Source: Limibacter armeniacum
GTDB taxonomy: Bacteria; Bacteroidota; Bacteroidia; Cytophagales; Flammeovirgaceae
Length of the DNA stretch: 64,000 nt
Assembly: GCF_036880985.1 (NCBI RefSeq)
Contig: NZ_JBAJNO010000009.1
Coordinates: 2,950,501 to 3,014,500, forward strand
Direction: 5' to 3'
Positions 35,372 through 43,637 of the stretch are shown in pieces. Every line of letters starts with the position of its first letter. Position 1 is the first letter of the stretch. Under the pieces are notes generated by a model. The model saw nothing but the letters and a program-made list of their open reading frames with translations, was not told where the DNA came from and ran no database searches. Made by a program: the position numbers and the translations under genes.

Positions 35372-35457
35372 TGATTTTCTATTTGGGAATAAGGGGGAAT
35401 TGGTTTGGGGGATTCTTAGTTATAGTATAACTATTTATTAACGTCAATAACCTCTTT

Positions 35458-36171
35458 ATGAAACGAGTATCATTTCTAGTGTCAGTATTATTTGCCCTAT
35501 TTCTAATTTCCTGTGATAACAGTGGTATTGTTGGTGAGGGAGAAATAAAAATACGCTCAGTGGAACTTCCGGACAAAATAGAAGGTATTAAGTTCTATAA
35601 TTCGGCTGATGTGTATTTGGTACAATCAGCTGTACAGGATGTCATTTTGGAAGGGCAGGATAACATTTTAGATAACTTGAAGCTGAATGTCAAAGACAAT
35701 GTCTTGGAAGTTGATGAGGAACGAAATGTCAGGCAGCATGACGTACTTAGAATTTATATAAGTATGGAAACTCTCAAGCAAATCTCTTTGTTTGGCTCAG
35801 GAACAATAAGAACGGAAAATACCTTTGAAGGTCTGGAGCGTATAGTAATACGACTTTCTGGCTCGGGGAATATTGAGGCGGAAATGGAATCAGAAAAAAC
35901 AGAAGTGCGGTTAAGTGGTTCGGGGAAGGTAGCCTTGGAAGGAAGAACTACTGAGGCAACATTAGAACTTTCTGGTTCAGGTAATATAGATGCTGAAAGT
36001 TACCTTTGTGAAAAGGTACAGGCTGATATCAGTGGGTCTGGAAATATCAAAGTAGCTGTAGAAAGGTACTTGGATGTTGATATTACAGGAAGTGGAAGTG
36101 TTTATTATAGAGGAACTCCTGAAACAGTGAGTACCCATATTGAAGGCTCAGGAAACGTGAAGAAGTTTTGA
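35458..36171 (+). CDS. GIN-domain (DUF2807) lipoprotein
   Basis: 237 residues with a lipoprotein signal (SVLFALFLISC, Cys about residue 19). The body is a head-GIN beta-helix: FYNSADVYLVQ opens it, and at least six turns carry the SGSG motif (LFGSGTI, LSGSGNIEAEM, LSGSGKVALEG, LSGSGNIDAES, ISGSGNIKVAV, ITGSGSVYYRG, IEGSGNVKKF). DUF2807 proteins are abundant in Bacteroidota, exported and of unknown function, possibly adhesive. Single gene; its end is marked by a 30-nt palindrome shared with the convergent helicase. Confidence 0.9.
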   Translation: MKRVSFLVSVLFALFLISCDNSGIVGEGEIKIRSVELPDKIEGIKFYNSADVYLVQSAVQDVILEGQDNILDNLKLNVKDNVLEVDEERNVRQHDVLRIYISMETLKQISLFGSGTIRTENTFEGLERIVIRLSGSGNIEAEMESEKTEVRLSGSGKVALEGRTTEATLELSGSGNIDAESYLCEKVQADISGSGNIKVAVERYLDVDITGSGSVYYRGTPETVSTHIEGSGNVKKF

Positions 36172-36175
36172 GCAT

Positions 36176-36207
36176 AAAAAAAGGAGAAGTCTAGACTTCT
36201 CCTTTTT
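36176..36207. terminator. Bidirectional palindromic terminator
   Basis: Bases 36178-36207 form a perfect 30-nt palindrome: A5, GGAGAAGTC, TAGACTTCTCC, T5. It ends both the GIN lipoprotein and the helicase; on the minus strand it overlaps the last codons of the helicase gene, which stops at 36191. Confidence 0.85.
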
Positions 36208-39200
36208 CTGTTCTGGTTTCAACTTCAGGTACTGAAGGACTTCCTGCTTTTTGACGATTATCATTTTCATTATTCAGGCAGACACTTTTTTCAAATGCTT
36301 TTACCATACCAATAAGCTTTTCGGGGTCTTTCCAGAATTCCCTACTGTAGAACCTTTGTGCTTGCCATCCTTTTTGAGTCAATACAAAATGTAGGTAGGC
36401 GTGCGATTCCTTAACCGAAATGCTTTGGAAGTAAAGGTCGTCGTCAGTCAGTACCAAACCTTCATGTTTATCAGTTTTGATAGAAAGGTCAGCAAAAGGT
36501 AAATCCCGTTGTAATGAACCTAAGTATCCATCCGCTTTCTCAATTTTATCTCTTAGGTAAAGTCCAAAAGGTGTTTGACTTACGGCAGCAATGGTTGGTT
36601 TGTATTCTCCTGCTGATACATCAAATGCGTATTCCAAATAACGTTTCAGTAACCTTGGACCATCATTTTTAGCTTCATCAACTTTGAGTTGTTGTGGCAT
36701 TAGGCTACTGACAACATATACTTTTTTCCTTGCACGGGTAATCGCTACATTCAACCTGTTTTCTCCACCAATAGCATTCAGTGAACCAAAATTAGCCCTT
36801 AGTCTTCCTGCTGTATCTGGAGCATAGGTGATAGAAAAAATAATGATATCTCTTTCATCACCCTGCACGTTTTCAATATTCTTTACAAATAGGTTGTCAG
36901 GGATACGGACTTGTTGTGCTTCAAGTAACTCTTGTATAAGCTCTTGTTGCTTATAGTTGAAGGTGATTATACCAATATTTCGTAATCCTTCCTGTAATAG
37001 CTTAATGGTAATTCTTACTACTTCCTCTGCTTCAGGTAGATTAGTGCTGTTTTGCCATGTGCCATTACTGACATGTACAAACGAGATCCCTTTATCTCCT
37101 TGTACAAACTTGTCATATTCTGGAAGGAAGTAAAGCCTGTTTTTATAGAAATACTGATTAGAGAAATCAATCAGGTCCAAAGACTGACTTCTATAATGAC
37201 CTTTAAGCATAGTTTGTGGTAAAAACCGTTCACCCAAATCCAATAAAGAAACCATCTCAAGGGCAGGGTTGTACTCATCATCATCTTCCGTTTCTTCCCA
37301 TCGGTTCTGATATAAGTCGTAAGGAGAAAGCTGTTTGGCATCGCCCAAAATGGCTACTTGCTTGCCACGGTACATGGCAGGAATACCTTTTTCAGCGAAA
37401 CACTGAGAGGCTTCATCAAATATGACCAAATCAAATACCTTTTCAAGTGGGAAAAGGGTGGATACGGATTCCGGAGAGGCAATCCAGCAAGGCAACAAGT
37501 CCAATAGCTCATTGACATGGTGCTTGATCAGTTTTCGCATTGGCCAGACAAGGCGCTTCTTACTTACCTGATGCTTAAGGTCTCGGTAAGTGACCATGTT
37601 CCCAAGTCTGTTATACTCAATAAACTTGTAGGTACGTTCTCTGGCGTGCAGTAGTACAATTTCCTTACACATTTCAGCCTTGGCTGTCAGTGCTTTTTGA
37701 AGCTGCTTTTCCAGTTTTTCTATTTCTCCACTTGATACCATGGTCAGAACAGGGTAACGGTTTTCCTGACTTTCCAGCCATGCTAGGTGGATACTATTGT
37801 GGAACAGTTTTTCAGATTCTTCTGGAGTTGCCTTTGGATTGTACTCCAGTACTTTTTCAATCATGCCACTTTCATGAGCATACAGTGCGTCTTTCATATT
37901 ATCAAAAGCACACAATGCTTCAAAGTCATCGTGCAGTGTTTGTTTCAGGTGATCTGCATTGATGTCTTTTCTGAGTAGTTTATTTAGCATTCTCGGATCA
38001 AGGTAGTTGATCCACCTTGTCCTGTTATTCTTGATAACCTGCCCTTTCTCAATGATAAACAGTAATATCTTATGCAGTTGAGGAAATGTGATATGCGTGA
38101 TATCGATAAACTGTAGTCCAATGTGAAGCTTTTCGAAAATATCTTTAGCTGCTAACGCATTCAGGTGACGCTCAATCCAAGCTTCAATGCTGCCTTTTTC
38201 AAAGTCTTTAGGGAGGGGCAGTACCCAAGGAAGGTTTCCAAGTTCTGAAGCATAGTGCTCATAGTTCATTCTGTTGTCCAATCTGGCAACCAATATATCG
38301 TAAACGTGTTCCTGTCCTTCCATCAGGCCGTTTTTGAGTAATAACTCCTGAAGGTCTTCTCGATGCTCTGCAAACATCTTCCAACGACTGCGTTTGAACC
38401 AATTAAGTTGTACTTCCGCAGCCTCTGTAGCTTGCTGGTGCCAATAAGGGAGTTCATGTCTGTCAACAGACTTTTCTAATCCATATTCACCAAAAGTGTT
38501 TAATAGCTTGTTCCCGTACTGTTTTAACCTGCTTTCTGAGGTAGGGTAATCCAAGCTTTGCTGGAAAGCTTTAAATGTTGCATCGTCTTGGAGTAAGTCA
38601 ATAAAACGGAGGATCTCCCGCTCTTTATCAAGTAGTCTTTCACATTCATTAAACCCAACTTCAAGGTTAAGAACATCTTTAATTCCTTGAAGCATTTCAT
38701 CACGGAACTTCGGCACCTCATCTAGTACCTCTTTCAGTATTTTCAATTCACCTATACCATATCCGGCAAATGATTTTCGTTCAGACCAAATATAGGAGCT
38801 GCGATCAAATCGGTAATAGGCAACATAGTCTTTGAGTGTATTGACAAACTGGTCATATTCGTCAAAATGGAATTGCTTGAAATACTCAACGAGGCTTACC
38901 GATGGAGCTTGGGCTGAACATGACAGGTAAAGCTCTTTGGCAGACTTACCACACTCTTCAAAAGAGAAAAGCCCGTTGCGGAATTGCTCAAGTTGCTCTG
39001 TCAGCATTTCAATCTCCCTGCACTTTTGTGTAAAGGAGCGTTCCATGAATATGGCATCCAAACTGTTGTTTTTTAGCTGGTGTTGCTCAATCGCCTCAAC
39101 CTGATTCAGGATTTTGTCATAGACTTTTGCTCTGTCATGTTTATGGTCATGTACCAAGGCTGAAAACTTAGCCAACCCTTTTTCTTCAAGCCTATCGAAA

Positions 39201-40228
39201 ACTACATTGAGGGCAGCTTTCTTTTGGCTAACGACCAAAACATTCTTGCCTCTACTAATGTAGTCGGCAACCAGGTTACAAATCAGTTGGGACTTTCCAC
39301 TACCTGGAGGGCCTTGTACTACAATTGACTGTCCATTCTTTAGTCTTTTGACAACATCTTCCTGAGAGGCATCTATCGGATATGGTGTGAATAGCTTTTC
39401 TTCTGCTTGTGTTTGAGGCTCTAAGTCAATTCCCACCAAGTCTTCAAACTCTTGCAGGTGCTCTTTTTCCAATAATTGATCATAGTCAGGAATCAAGTAT
39501 GAGTCTGCCTGAGGGAAAATGCCAAGAACAGCTTGGGGGAAAAGCTTGAGTTGGCCTGTCCCTAACTTCTCTTCAAACTCAGCTTTTTTGTAATCCCAAA
39601 ACGGAACCAGTTTACTTTCGAAATTTTCTTGATTGAAGTGAATTTCAAGTGCCGATTCTTCAACTTCCTTGTAAAGTTCTGTCAGAAATGGAATTAAATC
39701 GGATGGATATTGTGAGAAGTCAGTATCGATAAAGTTCTCGTCAAGCGGAATGTTATTGAAATAGGAATAGGCAAGCAGAAAAGTTTTGTTGAAAGTGATC
39801 GCTACGTCTTGTCTGCGCTGTAGCAACCATTTGTTGCCTTGACTTTCTAATGTCACAGGGATAAAGAGCAGCGGACAGCGTATGGGCATATCATTGAAGA
39901 GTTTACCTTCAAGCATCGGATAACCTATAAAAAGGTCCTTGCTGCCACTTTCTTCATAGATGAATTTTTCTGTACGATGAATGTCCTTGAGCTGATGACT
40001 TACTTGGTTGGCGTGCTGGTCCCGGCTATCTGCTACAGCACAGACAGGTACAGACTTGGTAGTACGCAACACTTGTGCGATTAACTCATAAGAAGACGTG
40101 TTTTCCAAGAAGTCAAGTTCGAGCAGGTCAATGTGCTGTTTCTTGAGCAACTTGAGTAAGAGCAGTGATCGGTTTTTGCTGCTAAGGTTTGTTAGCCTTT
40201 TCTGGAATGTTCTAAGTGTCTTCTGCAC
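36191..40228 (-). CDS. Large SF1 (DNA2/NAM7-like) helicase with degenerate nuclease-like C-terminus
   Basis: 1345 residues. The N-terminal 270 residues (RLTNLSSKNRSLLLLKLLKK at the start) match the DUF4011-type head of large AAA_11/AAA_12 helicases. Walker A VVQGPPGSGKSQLI (GPPGSGKS at 306-313), then a long helical insertion to about residue 920. Walker B FDLVIFDEASQC, QVAILGDAKQLSPYD, the SF1 motif GHYRSQSLDLIDFSNQYFY, and motif VI LNVAITRARKKVYVVSS follow. The last 120 residues (KADGYLGSLQRDLP to GWQAQRFYSREFWKDPEKLI) resemble the REase_MTES_1575/Vsr-like domain seen in this family, but only a DDD remnant is left where the D-x-D/ExK site should be. Role unknown: nucleic-acid repair or defence; no partner genes adjoin. 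Confidence 0.85.
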   Translation of the reverse strand: MQKTLRTFQKRLTNLSSKNRSLLLLKLLKKQHIDLLELDFLENTSSYELIAQVLRTTKSVPVCAVADSRDQHANQVSHQLKDIHRTEKFIYEESGSKDLFIGYPMLEGKLFNDMPIRCPLLFIPVTLESQGNKWLLQRRQDVAITFNKTFLLAYSYFNNIPLDENFIDTDFSQYPSDLIPFLTELYKEVEESALEIHFNQENFESKLVPFWDYKKAEFEEKLGTGQLKLFPQAVLGIFPQADSYLIPDYDQLLEKEHLQEFEDLVGIDLEPQTQAEEKLFTPYPIDASQEDVVKRLKNGQSIVVQGPPGSGKSQLICNLVADYISRGKNVLVVSQKKAALNVVFDRLEEKGLAKFSALVHDHKHDRAKVYDKILNQVEAIEQHQLKNNSLDAIFMERSFTQKCREIEMLTEQLEQFRNGLFSFEECGKSAKELYLSCSAQAPSVSLVEYFKQFHFDEYDQFVNTLKDYVAYYRFDRSSYIWSERKSFAGYGIGELKILKEVLDEVPKFRDEMLQGIKDVLNLEVGFNECERLLDKEREILRFIDLLQDDATFKAFQQSLDYPTSESRLKQYGNKLLNTFGEYGLEKSVDRHELPYWHQQATEAAEVQLNWFKRSRWKMFAEHREDLQELLLKNGLMEGQEHVYDILVARLDNRMNYEHYASELGNLPWVLPLPKDFEKGSIEAWIERHLNALAAKDIFEKLHIGLQFIDITHITFPQLHKILLFIIEKGQVIKNNRTRWINYLDPRMLNKLLRKDINADHLKQTLHDDFEALCAFDNMKDALYAHESGMIEKVLEYNPKATPEESEKLFHNSIHLAWLESQENRYPVLTMVSSGEIEKLEKQLQKALTAKAEMCKEIVLLHARERTYKFIEYNRLGNMVTYRDLKHQVSKKRLVWPMRKLIKHHVNELLDLLPCWIASPESVSTLFPLEKVFDLVIFDEASQCFAEKGIPAMYRGKQVAILGDAKQLSPYDLYQNRWEETEDDDEYNPALEMVSLLDLGERFLPQTMLKGHYRSQSLDLIDFSNQYFYKNRLYFLPEYDKFVQGDKGISFVHVSNGTWQNSTNLPEAEEVVRITIKLLQEGLRNIGIITFNYKQQELIQELLEAQQVRIPDNLFVKNIENVQGDERDIIIFSITYAPDTAGRLRANFGSLNAIGGENRLNVAITRARKKVYVVSSLMPQQLKVDEAKNDGPRLLKRYLEYAFDVSAGEYKPTIAAVSQTPFGLYLRDKIEKADGYLGSLQRDLPFADLSIKTDKHEGLVLTDDDLYFQSISVKESHAYLHFVLTQKGWQAQRFYSREFWKDPEKLIGMVKAFEKSVCLNNENDNRQKAGSPSVPEVETRTEKGEV

Positions 40229-40363
40229 GGCAAAAAATAGGATTAGTAGTCTCAGTCAATGGCAGGGCATAGCATGGCCCAATCTTTAATAATTTTAGTG
40301 AAATTTTTTCAATATAACTATCAGATAGCAGCATTCTGTCTTGAACGAAAGAAAAGCTGTTAT

Positions 40364-40379
40364 CTTTACGTCCGTAAAG
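40364..40379. promoter_or_regulatory. Short inverted repeat upstream of apbE
   Basis: CTTTACG-TC-CGTAAAG, a 7-bp stem about 75 bp before the apbE start, next to a near-match promoter box TATCTTTA. Could be an operator or a leader hairpin; weak. Confidence 0.35.
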
Positions 40380-40454
40380 CGGAAGGCTTTGGGTATACTG
40401 CTTTACAAATCATGTGAATAGCTTCTAACAAACAGATTTAATACACAAAATCAG

Positions 40455-41480
40455 ATGGACAATAGAACTAAGAATATTGTATACTCAGTAGTGCTTTTTG
40501 CCCTAATGGGGGCTGTTTGGTTATACAGACAGAATAGTGAGCCTGAAAAAACGACCCACTTTCTGATCGAAGGACAAACGATGGGAACAATTTATCATAT
40601 CAAGTATATTGATCTCGAAGGAAGAATGTTGAAGGACGAAGTTGATAGCTTGCTTGTTGTATTTAACCAGTCACTGTCAACTTATATCAAGGACTCTGAG
40701 ATCTCTCGATTCAATGATAATGATAGCTTAGTTTATGAATCGCAGTTCTTTTATCCAATTCTCAAGTCCAGTTATGAGATATACGAAAATACAAATGGAG
40801 CATTCGAACCAACTGTTTTGCCTTTAGTAAAAGCTTGGGGGTTTGGTCCAGGAAAACGTCAGGAACTGAATGAGGAAAAGGTGGACTCTCTGATGAGTTA
40901 TATAGGAATGGATAAAGTTCAATTTGACGACCACCAGGTCAAAAAGACTGAAAAAGGAGTGCAGTTAGACTTCAGTGCTTTGGCAAAGGGGTATGGTGTT
41001 GATGTCGTGGCTCAACTACTGGACAAAAAGGGTATTAAGGATTATATGGTTGAGATTGGAGGAGAAGTCGTTTGCCGTGGAGTGAATGAAAAAGGTGATG
41101 TATGGGCAATAGGAATAGATAACCCTAAATATCAGGAAGAAGGAGGTAAGGCAGCTTCAGCTATCGTAAAACTGAAAGACAAAGCTTTGGCCACTTCTGG
41201 AAATTACCGCAACTTCTATATTAAGGATGGTAAGAAGTATGCACATACACTTGATCCAAGAACAGGGTATCCTGTACAGCACTCACTATTGAGTGCATCT
41301 GTTTTTGCTCCTGATTGTATGACAGCAGATGCTTATGCTACTGCTTTTATGGTATTGGGTAAGGATAGTGCCATGCAGATACTTTCTAGTCATAGTGAGT
41401 TGGAAGGTTTGTTGATTTACGATGAAGATGGAGAGTTGAAAGTATTTTCAACAGATGGTGTCGATGCTGTGAAGTTGTAA
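40455..41480 (+). CDS. apbE: FAD:protein FMN transferase (ApbE)
   Basis: 341 residues; one N-terminal membrane anchor (IVYSVVLFALMGAVWLY) places it in the periplasm, where ApbE attaches FMN covalently to Thr of target flavoproteins such as Nqr/Rnf subunits. Seen: EGQTMGTIYHIKY start, TYIKDSEISRFND, LDFSALAKGYGVDVVAQLLD, YMVEIGGEVVCRG, LATSGNYRNFYIKDGKKYAHTLDPRTGYP split by the conserved DGKKYAH metal loop, and MTADAYATAFMVLG. No Nqr or Rnf genes are near, so the client is encoded elsewhere. Convergent with alkC through a shared terminator. Confidence 0.94.
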   Translation: MDNRTKNIVYSVVLFALMGAVWLYRQNSEPEKTTHFLIEGQTMGTIYHIKYIDLEGRMLKDEVDSLLVVFNQSLSTYIKDSEISRFNDNDSLVYESQFFYPILKSSYEIYENTNGAFEPTVLPLVKAWGFGPGKRQELNEEKVDSLMSYIGMDKVQFDDHQVKKTEKGVQLDFSALAKGYGVDVVAQLLDKKGIKDYMVEIGGEVVCRGVNEKGDVWAIGIDNPKYQEEGGKAASAIVKLKDKALATSGNYRNFYIKDGKKYAHTLDPRTGYPVQHSLLSASVFAPDCMTADAYATAFMVLGKDSAMQILSSHSELEGLLIYDEDGELKVFSTDGVDAVKL

Positions 41481-41502
41481 TGACATTATGAAGTATAAAT
41501 GG

Positions 41503-41538
41503 AAAAGGGATTCTCATATGACAGAGAATCCCTTTTTG
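41503..41538. terminator. Bidirectional terminator between apbE and alkC
   Basis: 13-bp stem AAAAGGGATTCTC / GAGAATCCCTTTT with an 8-nt loop, flanked by A- and T-runs. Confidence 0.9.
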
Positions 41539-41540
41539 TT

Positions 41541-42641
41541 TTACATCAGTTCAAAGTCTGTTGTAGCTTTTTCTATACCATTAATGATAATTGACAGTCG
41601 GTGTAAACCCTTGTAGTGCTTGCGGGTTGTCATATTGGCAAAGGATTGTTTGCGACTGTACTTTAATGTCTGTTTTGCACCAATAGTTATTTCAGAAAGT
41701 TTAAAAACCTTTCGGTTATGTTTTCCATTGGCTTTCAAATAGTCAATGGCGTATTCGATCCGTAATAGCATCACGTTTGAAGCATTGTTTTGGATTGTAA
41801 AAGCGAATATCCCATCATTTCCAATTGTAATTGGAGATGAGATGTTTGTAAGTTCAACAGAGATATCATCAGGAGAGACTAGCCCAAATAGAGGTAAGAT
41901 GTCTTTATGACCTTGCTTGAGTAGTGTACGGCTTGCATGTTTGAGTATCCAGTCTGTATGTTGGTGCTGATGTTGCCATTTCTTAACTGTTTTTACCAGC
42001 AACTCAGGGTGGTCTTTTGAGATATCATTGAGATTGTTGGCGACACTTTTTCTAACAAAGAGGGTATCGTCTGCTTTAAGCTTTTCCAAAATAGGCATAA
42101 TTGGAGAAGGGTCATTTTTGAAAGCAGGTAAAGCCATCGCCCAAGGGAGTCTGGGACGACAACCTTCGCTGGCAAAACGTCTCAACAGGTAGTTAGGACT
42201 CTCAGCCCATTGATACATTTTTGTCATAACAGTATTTTCATCTTGAAGAATGAAAGGACGTATTGCGAATTCAGGGCTACATATATTGACTATTTCCTCA
42301 AATGCTTCTAAAGAGAGTTCAGTGTGTTCCAATCCATAAGCCTCGATATAGTCTGGTAAAAACATATATGCCAATCCCATACCACCGATATCAAGCTTTT
42401 TCAACTCTTGGGTTAATGCAAGGATAGAGTTTACTGCTTTAGGAAATGGCTTTGGTAAAAAAAGATGAAGTGTATGACTAATATGTCTCATACGACTTTT
42501 CAGTTCGAGTGTATCCCATGTTTCATCGTATATTTTTTCTGTAAATTCAGATTTATTGAAGTCAGGGATAATGCTTTCGAGTTGTTCAGAAAGTAGCCTA
42601 ATGAAACTTTCGGAGTAAATGTTTTTGAGAGGTTCAGCCAT
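41541..42641 (-). CDS. alkC: DNA alkylation repair glycosylase AlkC, alpha type with Ig-like domain
   Basis: 366-residue HEAT-repeat DNA glycosylase that removes N3-alkylated bases without base flipping. Hallmarks: MAEPLKNIYSESFIRLLSEQ opening, ELKSRMRHISHTLHLFLP, FLPDYIEAYGLEHTELSLEA, SPEFAIRPFIL, and the near-invariant RRFASEGCRPRLPWAMALPAF followed by FVRKSVANNLNDISKDHPE. Residues about 265-366 form a beta-rich module (ITIGNDGIFAFTIQNNASNV, LRIEYAIDYLKANGK, LHRLSIIINGIEKATTDFEL) that fits the C-terminal Ig-like domain defining the AlkC-alpha subgroup. Single gene, monocistronic. Confidence 0.93.
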   Translation of the reverse strand: MAEPLKNIYSESFIRLLSEQLESIIPDFNKSEFTEKIYDETWDTLELKSRMRHISHTLHLFLPKPFPKAVNSILALTQELKKLDIGGMGLAYMFLPDYIEAYGLEHTELSLEAFEEIVNICSPEFAIRPFILQDENTVMTKMYQWAESPNYLLRRFASEGCRPRLPWAMALPAFKNDPSPIMPILEKLKADDTLFVRKSVANNLNDISKDHPELLVKTVKKWQHQHQHTDWILKHASRTLLKQGHKDILPLFGLVSPDDISVELTNISSPITIGNDGIFAFTIQNNASNVMLLRIEYAIDYLKANGKHNRKVFKLSEITIGAKQTLKYSRKQSFANMTTRKHYKGLHRLSIIINGIEKATTDFELM

Positions 42642-42663
42642 GTTGGTTTAATTAAAAAGATCA

Positions 42664-42701
42664 AGCAAAAAATAAACCCCTAAGCTTGTCGCAAAGGGGT
42701 T
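42664..42701 (-). terminator. Intrinsic terminator of the SPOR-like protein gene
   Basis: Minus strand: AACCCCT, 13-nt loop, AGGGGTT, then TATTTTTTGC; 25 bp after the stop at 42727. Confidence 0.75.
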
Positions 42702-42726
42702 CACAATATCTGAATAAGATCAGAAA

Positions 42727-43356
42727 TTATCTTCTTGATCTTTCTTTTTTGCTTTGAGCAGGAGCATTTTGCTGCTGGCTTTCAAGAGCGTCTTTGATGT
42801 CTTTTCTTACATTGTTTTCGTAAGCAACAATCCAAGCGTCTTTGATGCCCATTGCTCTCATATATTTCTTGAAGTGATCCGCTTCGTTGTAATCACGGAA
42901 ATGAGCAATTGTATATTTTTTAAGACCGTCTTCGTCCTCTTCCCAGAAAGCACCTTTCTCTTGGTAATCTTTCAGACGCTCATTTTTGAAAGCGCCAACT
43001 TGAACTTTGTAGACCACTCCTTTAGTCCAATCATCACCTTTTGGCTGAGAGCTAGCTTCACTTAGCTTTTGCTCCAGTTCTGAGATTTTGTCATTCTTAG
43101 ATTGAATCTCATCTTTAAGTGATCCTGTTTGTTTTTCCAGTTTTGAAATTTCTGATTTCAAACCTGATGCCTGTCCTCTAAGTACATTTACTTCTTGTGT
43201 CAGGTCACGGAATTCAAGTGGATCCATTTGTTTCAGTTTCTTTTTCCACTCCTTTCTTTCTTTTTTCTCCGCTTTTTTATCCTGCGCTTGAGCAGTAAAT
43301 GTTGTTGCGGCAATCGTACCCACAACCATTACAACAGCAAGAATAAGTTTTCTCAT
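42727..43356 (-). CDS. Exported coiled-coil protein with SPOR-like domain
   Basis: Start at the ATG of MRKLILAVVMVVGT (signal ...TFTAQAQ); an in-frame ATG 15 bp upstream is equally possible. A basic stretch (KKAEKKERKEWKKKL) leads to a coiled coil (about residues 50-105, EVNVLRGQASGLKSEISKLE and following heptads). The domain at about 115-180, VVYKVQVGAFKNERLKDY to HFRDYNEADHFKKYMRAMGIKDAWIVAYENN, is SPOR-like, a fold that binds glycan strands of peptidoglycan. A basic Gln-rich tail ends in KKERSRR. Probably a periplasmic cell-wall-associated protein. Confidence 0.8.
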   Translation of the reverse strand: MRKLILAVVMVVGTIAATTFTAQAQDKKAEKKERKEWKKKLKQMDPLEFRDLTQEVNVLRGQASGLKSEISKLEKQTGSLKDEIQSKNDKISELEQKLSEASSQPKGDDWTKGVVYKVQVGAFKNERLKDYQEKGAFWEEDEDGLKKYTIAHFRDYNEADHFKKYMRAMGIKDAWIVAYENNVRKDIKDALESQQQNAPAQSKKERSRR

Positions 43357-43371
43357 AACAGTATTTGTCAT

Positions 43372-43637
43372 TTTATTTCTTTAGGTATTTATAGATTAAA
43401 AAATATAGTAGTCTGCTTTTAATAGTAATACGAATTGATCGAACTCATGATTCGTTGACTAAAATCAACATAGTACAAAACATGGTCCATATGTAATAAA
43501 ACAGAGTAATCGCTGCTAATATTATAAATGAACTTGGAAGTTTTGGAAGTAAAAAAAAGAAAATTTCTTGGTTATGCCCAATGTAAATCAATGAAAAAGC
43601 CTTTTCCTTCATATTTTGGAAAAGGCTTTTGTCTAAA
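43372..43637. other. Non-coding region between fumC and the SPOR-like gene
   Basis: 265 bp without a gene. It holds upstream sequence of the SPOR-like protein gene and, at 43595-43630, the fumC terminator. Nothing else recognised. Confidence 0.5.
43595..43630 (-). terminator. Intrinsic terminator of fumC
   Basis: 13-bp stem AAAAGCCTTTTCC / GGAAAAGGCTTTT; on the minus strand followed by TTCATTGA-type sequence with a T-rich arm. Starts 8 bp after the fumC stop at 43638. Confidence 0.8.

Noticed and set aside
36178-36207. 30-nt palindrome as a site-specific recombination or origin element
   Set aside because: Its place between two convergent stop codons with A5/T5 arms matches a bidirectional terminator.
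36191-40228. Part of an anti-phage defence island
   Set aside because: Flanking genes are a GIN lipoprotein and apbE; no other defence or mobile genes were seen, so only the single-gene possibility is kept as a finding.
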